Shown here: positions 16,027-23,557 of the stretch, piece by piece
How the letters are laid out: every line of letters starts with the position of its first letter
How positions within the stretch are numbered: position 1 is the stretch's first letter
Assembly: GCA_004293285.1 (NCBI GenBank)
Contig: RDYF01000017.1
Location: forward strand, 1-45,214
DNA length: 45,214 nucleotides
Direction of reading: 5' to 3'
Source: Verrucomicrobiota bacterium
GTDB taxonomy: Bacteria; Verrucomicrobiota; Verrucomicrobiia; Verrucomicrobiales; Akkermansiaceae
Notes under the pieces: generated by a model
Databases searched by the model: none
Seen by the model: only the letters and a program-made list of their open reading frames with translations
Told to the model about the DNA's origin: nothing
Translations under genes and position numbers: made by a program

Positions 16027-16959
16027 ATGATTGAAGTGCATCAACTCACCAAATTCTATGCGGGACACCAAGCGGTGCGAGGCATCTCTTTTCATGTCGA
16101 GCGTGGGGAAATCGTTGGATTCCTAGGGCCTAACGGTGCAGGGAAGACGACCACTTTGCGCATGCTCACGGGCTATCTTCCGCCGACATCGGGCACGGCG
16201 CGCATCGCAGGGTATGACATATTTCGTGAATCGCTCGAGGCGCGTCGAAAAATCGGCTACATGCCGGAAAATGTCCCGCTTTACGATGACATGCGGGTGC
16301 GCGAGTATCTCAATTTCCGCGCTCAACTCAAAGGTCTGGACGGCAAACGCACTCGACAGCGCGTGAGCGAGGTGCTCGACACCTGCGGACTGGAGTCGGT
16401 CAAAAAGAAGATGATCAAGACCCTTTCCAAAGGCTATCGTCAGCGCGTAGGGCTCGCCGATGCACTCGTTCACGATCCTGAGCTGTTGATTCTCGACGAG
16501 CCCACCAACGGCTTGGACCCGAATCAAATTCGTCAAATTCGCGAGTTGATCAAGCGCTTGGGGGAATCGCACACCATTTTGGTATCGACCCACATTTTGC
16601 ACGAGGTGGAAATGACCTGCAACCGCGTGATCATCATCGATAGCGGGAAAATTCGGGCGTCGGACACTCCGGCGAATCTCGTCCAACAAATGCGCGCTGC
16701 AGGTCGCGTCACGGCGGAGATTTTGGTTGCTCCCACTGTGGCTGCGGAAGCGATGGGACGCATCGATCGGATCAAAAAAGTCCGGACAGAAGAGCTCGAG
16801 GATGGTTGGAGCCGATTCCACGTACTGAGCGATTCGGGGAGTGATGTTCGCGAAGCGATTGCCCAACTTGCGGCCCAGTATGGTTGGCCCTTGCGCACCG
16901 TCTATCGCGACGAGCCGACGCTCGAGGACGTGTTTGTCGAAATGACCCGCAAGGATTGA
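16027..16959 (+). CDS. ABC transporter ATP-binding subunit (GldA/NosF-like)
   Basis: The product has 310 residues. The nucleotide-binding domain has Walker A GPNGAGKTTT (36-45), signature LSKGYRQRVGLADAL, Walker B LLILDEPTNGLDP, and the switch His in STHILHE. About 90 C-terminal residues form the extra domain of exporter or gliding-type ATPases (GldA, NosF) and end with EPTLEDVFVEMTRKD. Its partner would be an ABC-2-type permease, normally encoded directly downstream. Here the next gene is tspO on the opposite strand, so the ATPase gene is alone and its substrate is unknown. It is divergent from sucA, with the start codons 115 bp apart. Confidence 0.92.
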   Translation: MIEVHQLTKFYAGHQAVRGISFHVERGEIVGFLGPNGAGKTTTLRMLTGYLPPTSGTARIAGYDIFRESLEARRKIGYMPENVPLYDDMRVREYLNFRAQLKGLDGKRTRQRVSEVLDTCGLESVKKKMIKTLSKGYRQRVGLADALVHDPELLILDEPTNGLDPNQIRQIRELIKRLGESHTILVSTHILHEVEMTCNRVIIIDSGKIRASDTPANLVQQMRAAGRVTAEILVAPTVAAEAMGRIDRIKKVRTEELEDGWSRFHVLSDSGSDVREAIAQLAAQYGWPLRTVYRDEPTLEDVFVEMTRKD

Positions 16960-16986
16960 TCAGCGTGGCAATTGATCAGCGTGGCA
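16955..16986. repeat. Perfect 16-bp tandem duplication spanning two convergent stop codons
   Basis: ATTGATCAGCGTGGCA occurs at 16955-16970 and again at 16971-16986. The first copy supplies the TGA of the ABC gene (16957-16959). The second supplies the stop of tspO on the minus strand (16976-16978). Both use the palindrome TGATCA. Collapsing the duplication would make the two genes share this palindrome as overlapping stops. Confidence 0.95.
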
Positions 16987-17473
16987 GAGTGCCGCCATTG
17001 AGCCACCACAGCGCGCCATTGAGTAGTGCAGCGAAACTGACCCACAAGGCGTAGGGAATGAGCAGCATGCGGGCGGATCGATCACAGCGGCCGAATTGGC
17101 GGATCAAAACGGCGATCATTAGCCATAGCACGACAATGTCGAGCATCGCGAAATCGGCGCGGCCTATGCCAAAAAACAGCCAGCTCCAGAGTGCTTGGAA
17201 GATCAAATGAATCCCGTAAAGCCAAAGCGCGCCGTGGTTTTTTGCGCCGCTGCGCCAGACTCGCCATGCGGCCACAGTCATCATGAGATAGAGGATGGAC
17301 CACACGGGGCCAAACAACCAGGCCGGCGGAGCCCAGCTGGGTTTTGCCATGATCGCATACATCTGCGGTGAGGCCTGCGATGCCGCTGCTCCGACTGCGG
17401 CGGCGGCGAGGGTGATCATCAGGAAAAATCCAAACGCGGCGAGCGAGCGCAGCCATCGGGGCAAAGATTTCAT
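16976..17473 (-). CDS. tspO: TspO/MBR family membrane protein
   Basis: The 165-residue protein has five hydrophobic segments, the TspO/peripheral benzodiazepine receptor fold. KPSWAPPAWLFGPVWSILYL (44-63) carries the conserved W.PP....P.W..LY motif. ALWSWLFFG and the C-terminal PYALWVSFAALLNGALWWLN complete the signature. TspO proteins bind tetrapyrroles and cholesterol-like ligands and modulate photosynthesis or stress responses in some bacteria; the role here cannot be read from context. It sits between the ABC ATPase and alaS, facing the former. Confidence 0.95.
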   Translation of the reverse strand: MKSLPRWLRSLAAFGFFLMITLAAAAVGAAASQASPQMYAIMAKPSWAPPAWLFGPVWSILYLMMTVAAWRVWRSGAKNHGALWLYGIHLIFQALWSWLFFGIGRADFAMLDIVVLWLMIAVLIRQFGRCDRSARMLLIPYALWVSFAALLNGALWWLNGGTLPR

Positions 17474-17564
17474 CGTGAGAAACTAAACCGGCGATTGGCG
17501 GCGTCAAGCTCGCGAACTCCCTTGCTTTTCCGAAAAATTCATGATTCTTTGCCTGCCCACCTTT

Positions 17565-20381
17565 ATGAATGCCGCCGAGATCCGCCAGAGCTTCCTCGAT
17601 TTTTTCCGCGAGAAACAGCACACCATCGTGCCATCGGCATCGCTGATGCCGCAGTCGCCGGGTTTGCTCTTCACCAATGCGGGGATGAATCCCTTTGTCC
17701 CGTATTTCCTCGGCGTGGACAAGGCACCCTACGATCCGCCACGTGCCGCTGACACGCAGAAATGCATCCGCGCGGGCGGCAAGCACAACGATCTCGAAGA
17801 TGTTGGCTACGACACCTATCACCACACGTTTTTCGAAATGTTGGGCAATTGGTCATTTGGCAACTATTTCAAAAAAGAAGCGATTCAGTGGGCTTGGGAA
17901 TTGGTTGTCGAGCGCTGGGGGCTGCCGGCTCATCGACTCCACGCATCGGTCTACGCGCCCAAGCCCGGCGATCCAGGCGAGTTCGATCAAGAGGCCTACG
18001 ACATCTGGGCTGAGCTGTTTCGCTCGAAGGGTTGCGATCCGGCGGTGCAGATCGTCAACGGCAATGTCAAAGACAACTTCTGGATGATGGGCGAGACGGG
18101 TCCTTGCGGTCCTTGTTCCGAGCTGCATGTCAATCTGACCCCGGAAGGCGACCCTGCCACGGGTCGATTGTTGGTCAATAACGACTCCGATCTGTGCATC
18201 GAGATTTGGAACTTGGTCTTCATTCAATACAATGCCGAGGCCGACGGCACTTTCCGCGAGTTGCCTGCCAAGCACATCGACACCGGCATGGGCTTCGAGC
18301 GCGCCTGCTCCATCATTCAAGGCACCAAGGGCTTTACGGATTTCTCGCAAAAGCCCAGCAACTACGCCACCGACGTCTTCACCCCGATTTTCCGCAAGCT
18401 GGAAGAGTTGAGCGGCAAAACCTATGTCAACATCTACCCCGAGCTCGGAGCAGATCGTGCGACATTTTCCGAAGAAATGAAAACGGCCATCGCGTTCCGA
18501 GTGATTGCCGATCACTTGCGCACGCTGAGTTTTTCCATCGCCGATGGCATCATGCCGGGAAACAATGGTCGGAATTACGTGCTCCGCCGCATTCTGCGTC
18601 GGGCCGTGCGCTATGGTCGACAGCTTGGATTTTCCGGAGAGAAGCCATTTTTCGCCGCGTTGGTGCCGACTCTCGTCGCGGAAATGGGCGGAGTTTTCCC
18701 CGAGCTGAAACAGCGCCAAGCGGTCATCGAGCAGACTTTCTCGCAAGAAGAAGCCAGCTTCAACCAGACGCTCGATCGCGGGCTGAAGCGGTTTGAAGAG
18801 GCCGCAGGGGAAATGAAGTCGGGCGTCAGTGTGTTCTCCGGCGACATCGCCTTTGAGCTCTATGACACCTATGGTTTTCCGATCGACCTGACCGAATTGA
18901 TTTGTGCCGAGCGCGGATTGAAGGTCGACATGCCGCGTTTCGAAGCCCTGATGCAGGAACAGCAAGAGCGTTCTCGTGCTGCGCAGAAATCCACCGTCGT
19001 GCGCGCGCTGGACATTTCGACCGAAGCGGTCACTGAGTTCGTCGGCTTTGATCACGATTCTTGCGAGGCGACGATTCTCGAAATTCACGCGCAAGAAGAT
19101 GCGCTTTTTGTGATCACCGACAAAACCGTTTTCTATGCCGAAATGGGTGGCCAAGTGGGCGACTCGGGATCGCTGAATGGCCTTCCCGTGAGAGGTGTGC
19201 AGCAGATCGGCAAAGCACGTGCCGTCGTTGTATCGGCGGAGGCTGCGCTAGCGGTCGGAGACAAAGTTACTTTGCAGCTCGACACCAGCCGTCGTCGTCC
19301 CATCGAGGCCCATCACAGTGCTACGCACTTGTTGCATTGGGCATTGCACGAAGTGGTTTCGCAAGACGCGGCGCAGCAAGGTTCTTCGGTCGATGAATCG
19401 CGCCTGCGCTTTGACTTCAATAGCAGTGCCGTCACTCCCGAGCAGCTCGCAGCGATGGAACAGAAGGTGAATGCCGCGATTGTGGCCGACGATTCCGTTT
19501 CCTGGACAGAGGTCAAGCATGCGGAGGTCAAGGGTCGTGCCGACATCATGCAGTTTTTCGGCGACAAGTATGGCGAGGTCGTGCGCGTGGTGCAGATCGG
19601 CGGACAGCCAAATCAGCTAAATGGTTACGCGCAAGAGCTTTGCGGCGGAACCCATGTTCGTCGCACGGGAGAGATCGGTCTTTTCAAAATCAAGTCCGAG
19701 GGTGCCATCGCCTCGGGTGTTCGTCGGATTGAAGCCGTTTGCGGCGAGTCGGCATGGGGCTACCTAGCCGAGCAAGCGCAGGAATGGCGCGAGGAAATGG
19801 TCGCGGCCCAGCACAAGCTTGCGGCGGCTCAGGAAAAACTGCGCGCTGTGGGCGAGTCGGTCGAATCCGTGGAAGTCATCGCAGATCCCTTGGCCGCGGT
19901 GCTCGTCGAGCGCCCCGACATCACGGTGATTCATGCTGCTTTGGCGAAGGGTCAGCAGGCATTGACAGACATCCAGCAAGCGGCGGTTGAGGCTGAGAAG
20001 CGCTGGAAAAAAATCCAGTCGTCTCAAGCCGCGCGTTTGGCCGATGAGGCATTGGCCGATGCCGTGACGGCGGGTCAGCCAATGGCCATGAGTTTCGAGG
20101 CCGATGCCTCATTGCTACAAGAACTCCTGAACGGCCTGAAAAAGCGGCAATTCGCCCAAGCTGGGGCATTTTTGATCGACGATGGCGAAAAGCTGCACCT
20201 CGGCACCTACTGTGGAGCTCAGGCCAAGGCCTCCGGCAAAGCCGCGGGGTCGATGTTGCAGCAATTGGCTGCTCTCGGCGGTGGCAAAGGGGGCGGGAAT
20301 CCCGAAATGGCTCGTGGTGCAGCCCCAGATCGGACGAAGCGAGGCGAGATCGAAGCAGCTATGAAATCTCTTATTTCCTAA
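17565..20381 (+). CDS. alaS: Alanine-tRNA ligase
   Basis: The 938-residue protein is slightly longer than E. coli AlaS (876). The class II catalytic domain starts with EIRQSFLDFFREKQHTIVPS and GLLFTNAGMNPFVPYFLG. The editing domain has the zinc ligands His584, His588 (HHSATH), Cys693 and His697 (CGGTH), which hydrolyse mischarged Ser- and Gly-tRNA(Ala). The C-Ala domain follows, with AALGGGKGGGNPEMARGA near residues 901-918. The ATG at 17565 begins with the typical MNAAEIRQ; an in-frame ATG at 17541 adds eight residues with no family match. The Nif3-like gene starts 4 bp after the stop. Confidence 0.97.
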   Translation: MNAAEIRQSFLDFFREKQHTIVPSASLMPQSPGLLFTNAGMNPFVPYFLGVDKAPYDPPRAADTQKCIRAGGKHNDLEDVGYDTYHHTFFEMLGNWSFGNYFKKEAIQWAWELVVERWGLPAHRLHASVYAPKPGDPGEFDQEAYDIWAELFRSKGCDPAVQIVNGNVKDNFWMMGETGPCGPCSELHVNLTPEGDPATGRLLVNNDSDLCIEIWNLVFIQYNAEADGTFRELPAKHIDTGMGFERACSIIQGTKGFTDFSQKPSNYATDVFTPIFRKLEELSGKTYVNIYPELGADRATFSEEMKTAIAFRVIADHLRTLSFSIADGIMPGNNGRNYVLRRILRRAVRYGRQLGFSGEKPFFAALVPTLVAEMGGVFPELKQRQAVIEQTFSQEEASFNQTLDRGLKRFEEAAGEMKSGVSVFSGDIAFELYDTYGFPIDLTELICAERGLKVDMPRFEALMQEQQERSRAAQKSTVVRALDISTEAVTEFVGFDHDSCEATILEIHAQEDALFVITDKTVFYAEMGGQVGDSGSLNGLPVRGVQQIGKARAVVVSAEAALAVGDKVTLQLDTSRRRPIEAHHSATHLLHWALHEVVSQDAAQQGSSVDESRLRFDFNSSAVTPEQLAAMEQKVNAAIVADDSVSWTEVKHAEVKGRADIMQFFGDKYGEVVRVVQIGGQPNQLNGYAQELCGGTHVRRTGEIGLFKIKSEGAIASGVRRIEAVCGESAWGYLAEQAQEWREEMVAAQHKLAAAQEKLRAVGESVESVEVIADPLAAVLVERPDITVIHAALAKGQQALTDIQQAAVEAEKRWKKIQSSQAARLADEALADAVTAGQPMAMSFEADASLLQELLNGLKKRQFAQAGAFLIDDGEKLHLGTYCGAQAKASGKAAGSMLQQLAALGGGKGGGNPEMARGAAPDRTKRGEIEAAMKSLIS

Positions 20382-20385
20382 AAAT

Positions 20386-21135
20386 ATGACATCTCTCACT
20401 GACATCGTGACTTTTCTGGATCACGAGCTGCGCATCGTCGAAATCGCCGACTACAGTGGTTCGATCAATGGCTTGCAGTTGCAGAACGATGGTCGTGTCA
20501 GCAAGGTCGTGGCGGCGGTGGATGCCTCCTTGCCTGTCGTGCGCAAGGCCATCGCCGCTGGCGCCGACCTCCTAGTGGTCCATCACGGTATGTTTTGGCA
20601 GGGGGCGCAGCCGCTGACAGGAGCCTTTTATCAAAAAATTCACGAGGCCATAGAGGGAAACTTGGCGATCTACAGCGCGCACCTCCCGCTCGATATCCAT
20701 CCGCAGTGGGGCAACAACGTCCTGCTCGCAGAGGCCATTGGCATGACGCCAACGGGCACTTTTCTGCCTTACAAAGGACAAAATGTCGGTCTCACCGGTG
20801 AAATCAGCATCCATCGGGATGAATTGCGCGAGCGACTCGAAGCTGCTGTCGGCGGTCCTGTGCTGCTCTGTCCCGCAGGACCAGAGCGCATCGAGCGCGT
20901 CGGCCTTTGCACGGGCGGCGCAGGCAGTGAGCTGGCTGCTGCCCGCGGGTTCGATGCTTTTATTTCTGGAGAAGGACCTCATTGGAGCTATCCGATGGCC
21001 GAAGAAATGGGGCTGAACTTGTTTTTGGCTGGTCATTACGCCACAGAAACCTTCGGGGTTAAGGCGATTGCGTCAGTGCTCGCGGAGGCTTTTGCTCTGC
21101 AAAGCGACTGGATCGATCATCCGACCGGACTCTGA
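20386..21135 (+). CDS. Nif3-like (YbgI/DUF34) dinuclear-metal protein
   Basis: The 249-residue product has the compact bacterial Nif3 length. Metal ligands are visible: His66 and His67 in VVHHGMF, Asp103 in SAHLPLDIHP, and His217 and Glu221 in GHYATETFG. Members form hexameric rings with a two-metal centre in each subunit. They are annotated as GTP cyclohydrolase type 2 homologues or metal-insertion proteins, without a settled function. It is translationally close to alaS (4 bp), which suggests a shared transcript but not a shared role. Confidence 0.93.
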   Translation: MTSLTDIVTFLDHELRIVEIADYSGSINGLQLQNDGRVSKVVAAVDASLPVVRKAIAAGADLLVVHHGMFWQGAQPLTGAFYQKIHEAIEGNLAIYSAHLPLDIHPQWGNNVLLAEAIGMTPTGTFLPYKGQNVGLTGEISIHRDELRERLEAAVGGPVLLCPAGPERIERVGLCTGGAGSELAAARGFDAFISGEGPHWSYPMAEEMGLNLFLAGHYATETFGVKAIASVLAEAFALQSDWIDHPTGL

Positions 21136-21181
21136 GTGCGCGGCAGATTGTTAGAAAAAAGGATTTTTTTTAAAAAATTTC

Positions 21182-21210
21182 TTGCCATCCCCCTCCTTTT
21201 TGGCTAATTG
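21182..21210 (+). promoter_or_regulatory. Promoter of the tRNA-Gly gene
   Basis: TTGCCA (21182-21187), a 17-bp spacer and TAATTG (21205-21210) lie directly upstream of the tRNA. An A/T-rich block at 21155-21180 could act as an UP element. Transcription would start about 6 bases before the mature tRNA. Confidence 0.6.
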
Positions 21211-21222
21211 TTCTTCGTGAAC

Positions 21223-21296
21223 GCGGGCATAGCTTAGTGGTAAAGCGCTATCCTTCCAAGTTAGACATGCGGGTTCGATTCCCGCTGCCCGCTCCA
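21223..21296 (+). tRNA. tRNA-Gly (anticodon TCC), CCA encoded
   Basis: The acceptor arms GCGGGCA and TGCCCGC pair perfectly, and the T loop GGTTCGATTCC is canonical. The anticodon loop CTTCCAA contains TCC, reading GGA and GGG. The discriminator base is T, followed by a genomically encoded CCA (21294-21296). The anticodon stem has one T-T mismatch (CTATC with GTTAG). No terminator separates it from the gene starting at 21335. Confidence 0.96.
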
Positions 21297-21334
21297 TATT
21301 TCGCGGCAATAATAAACAAAAACAAACAAAAATC

Positions 21335-22000
21335 ATGAAACAAGCCATCCCCTACGCTCTGCTAGGCCTCGTCATGTCAGGCGTAAGTTTTGCTGAAGAA
21401 ATCAGCGCGTCTCCTGCTGCACAGCCATCCGGCGCCCCTGCGCCTGAGCAAGTGTGCTTTGATACAGCCGCCACCTTCCGCAAGGAAGTTGCTGCCCAAC
21501 CTTCGCTCGTTCTCCAACTGGTTGAGAATGCTCTGCGCATCAGCCCCAATTGCTCCTGCGAAATCGTCAAGTCTGCCATCGAGGCCACTCAAGCAGACAT
21601 CAAGCTCGTAGCCTCGATCGTCGAAGTGGTCGCCGTGACCGAGCCGGAGCAACTACGCATTTCTGCCCAATGCGCCATTGCCGTCGCTCCTGATGCGGTG
21701 GAAGAAGTGCACGCTGTGCTCGCGAAGTATGATCCTGCCACGGGAGAGTCCGGATTGGACTCGGAAAAGGGATCGAAAAGCGGCAAAGATGGCGCTGCCC
21801 CTGCTGTTGCTGAAGAAAAGTTGCCCAATCCGCTCGATTTCCCCGGCACAGGTAATGATAATGCTGTGAATCTCAGTCCAAACTCTCCCGGCGCCACTTC
21901 GGGATGGGGCCTGGGACTTGCTGGCAACCCTGCCGCCGTGGCTTCTGGCACTGGCGGTAACGGTGGCACTGTCACAACAGGTATCAATCCAGTCAACTAA
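21335..22000 (+). CDS. Secreted protein of unknown function, Gly/Asn-rich C-terminus
   Basis: The product has 221 residues. A signal peptide (1-20, ending SFA) is followed by a Pro/Ala/Ser linker and a helical domain (about 40-130) with four Cys (VCFD, NCSC, AQC). The C-terminal third is a low-complexity Gly/Asn/Ser/Thr tail (NLSPNSPG, ASGTGGNGG). I recognise no family. Its position just before the outer-membrane barrel and the exopolysaccharide genes, in the same direction, suggests an extracytoplasmic accessory role in polymer export. It starts 38 bp after the tRNA without a visible terminator. Confidence 0.8.
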   Translation: MKQAIPYALLGLVMSGVSFAEEISASPAAQPSGAPAPEQVCFDTAATFRKEVAAQPSLVLQLVENALRISPNCSCEIVKSAIEATQADIKLVASIVEVVAVTEPEQLRISAQCAIAVAPDAVEEVHAVLAKYDPATGESGLDSEKGSKSGKDGAAPAVAEEKLPNPLDFPGTGNDNAVNLSPNSPGATSGWGLGLAGNPAAVASGTGGNGGTVTTGINPVN

Positions 22001-22056
22001 GCGATTCGGTTGGTGATTTGATTTTTCCCTACTCATTTATTGATTTTAATCCTCTC

Positions 22057-23283
22057 ATGAAAAAAAAGACAATTCTCACACTTGCTGGCCTAGTCAGCAT
22101 CGCTAGCGCTAGTGCGCAGAGTCTCTACTACCTTGGTCAAGAAGCTACAGAAACGATTCCTTTGACTTGGACTGTAGGCGCGGCTCTCGTGTATGACGAC
22201 AACGTGACTCCTGTCATTCAGGAAGGGCAACCAGGTTTTGAAGATGAAGCCTGGAGCATCACTCCCTACATCCAGGCAAACTTCACACTGGTCGATCCGC
22301 AAACCACGATGAACTTCTACTCACGGGTCGGCATGAGCTATTTCATCGATGAGATGGAAGCGATCGGGGCGGATGAGACGATTCCTAATGCACGTCTCGG
22401 ATTTGACTGGAACCACAGCGTGAATGATCGCCTGCGTTTGAGCTCTCGCAACTTTTTCTCGTATGAGCTCGAGCCAGAATTTGCAGTCGGTGTCTCGAAC
22501 GACCGTCAGGTTGATCCCTATTTCTTTTACAGCAGTGAAAACTCAGTAGGTTATCGCTGGACGGAGCGTGTAGGCTCTTACTCAGGCTTTGGATTTACAG
22601 GTTTCATTGGGGATGTGGCTTTTGCGGACCGTAAGTCCTATTCGCTTCATCACCAAATGCGCTATCAATACACGCAGCGCGCGGTTCTCACAGCTCAGTA
22701 TCGCTATCAAGAATGGACTGGCGATGTGAATGCGAGCACCAACCATTTCATTACGGGTGGTATGGAGTATCGCTTGTCGCAAAACTCCATTTTTGTCGGC
22801 AGCGCTGGTGTGCAGTTGCGCGATGTGGATGGTATTGGTTCCAGCACGGGTCCTTTTGCTGAAGCCTCGGTTCGCACGCAGTTGAACAGCAAGTTCGGTG
22901 TTCGTGCTTTCACTCGCTATTCGATGGAAGACTTGGACAACGTCCAGCAGATCGGCGGCAACACGTTCTTGTTCTCCGAACAGCAAGTGCTTCGTATCGG
23001 CACCACGGGTGATTATCGCTTGACGCCTCGCATCACTGGATTCGGTGGTGCCGACGTAGTCATGACAGCGTTCGATGGTGGACGTCAGATTGCTCCACCT
23101 GATCCAACCACAAACGAAGGCAGCAATGAAACTCTGACCAACTTCTTCATTGGTCTTCGCACCCAAATCGCTCAAGGTCTCAACACGGAGTTCACGATCA
23201 ATTACATGGATTCCAGTTCTGACTTTGTGATTAACGATTATGAGCGCCTTCGCCTCGGCGCAAGTCTCAACTACAATTTCTAA
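22057..23283 (+). CDS. Outer-membrane beta-barrel protein (BBP2-like), exopolysaccharide cluster
   Basis: The product has 408 residues. The signal peptide (about 1-21, ending SASA) is followed by TWTVGAALVYDDNVTP, the opening strand typical of putative beta-barrel porin 2 proteins. The rest alternates polar and hydrophobic residues in strands with aromatic girdles, and the protein ends in YNF, an aromatic C-terminal residue as needed for BAM insertion. Members occur next to Wzz/OPX genes in exopolysaccharide loci, where they are thought to be the outer-membrane exit pore. The ATG at 22057 (MKKKTILTLAG) gives a proper signal peptide; an upstream in-frame start does not. A terminator follows at 23301. 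Confidence 0.85.
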   Translation: MKKKTILTLAGLVSIASASAQSLYYLGQEATETIPLTWTVGAALVYDDNVTPVIQEGQPGFEDEAWSITPYIQANFTLVDPQTTMNFYSRVGMSYFIDEMEAIGADETIPNARLGFDWNHSVNDRLRLSSRNFFSYELEPEFAVGVSNDRQVDPYFFYSSENSVGYRWTERVGSYSGFGFTGFIGDVAFADRKSYSLHHQMRYQYTQRAVLTAQYRYQEWTGDVNASTNHFITGGMEYRLSQNSIFVGSAGVQLRDVDGIGSSTGPFAEASVRTQLNSKFGVRAFTRYSMEDLDNVQQIGGNTFLFSEQQVLRIGTTGDYRLTPRITGFGGADVVMTAFDGGRQIAPPDPTTNEGSNETLTNFFIGLRTQIAQGLNTEFTINYMDSSSDFVINDYERLRLGASLNYNF

Positions 23284-23300
23284 TCTCATTGATTTTGTCG

Positions 23301-23334
23301 AAAAACCTCTCGGTCCATACCGAGGGGTTTTTTT
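23301..23334 (+). terminator. Rho-independent terminator after the beta-barrel gene
   Basis: CCTCTCGGT and ACCGAGGGG form a 9-bp stem (one G-T pair) extended by flanking A/T pairs, with loop CCAT, followed by seven T. It separates the first two genes of the cluster from the kinase gene. Confidence 0.9.
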
Positions 23335-23557
23335 GTATGTTGGCGCGAGTTATGCTGCTAGATGAGGAGCCATCTTAGGCAGATGGATGATGAATGCACT
23401 GAGCGATATCACGAAGAAGGTGATGTGCTCCAATCAAGTTGAAATTCCCATGGAATGATTGACTTTTTGATTGATCGTTCTCCATCATCGCCTTACGATG
23501 CGCCCGTAAAAAGCACTTGTCATCACACCTGCTTCTAGACTGATCCATTTTTCCCTT
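23335..23557 (+). promoter_or_regulatory. Leader region of the Wzz/BY-kinase gene
   Basis: This 223-bp non-coding stretch between the terminator and the kinase gene must contain the promoter for the second half of the export cluster. A 6-bp hairpin (CCATCT-TAGGC-AGATGG, 23370-23386) is visible. I cannot name a promoter or a known riboswitch with confidence. Confidence 0.35.

Noticed and set aside
14166..16034. Long plus-strand open frame opposite sucA
   Set aside because: It is an antisense shadow of sucA with no domain signature, and it runs across the sucA promoter.
17853..19154. Minus-strand open frame inside alaS
   Set aside because: It is antisense to a full-length alaS and encodes no known motif.
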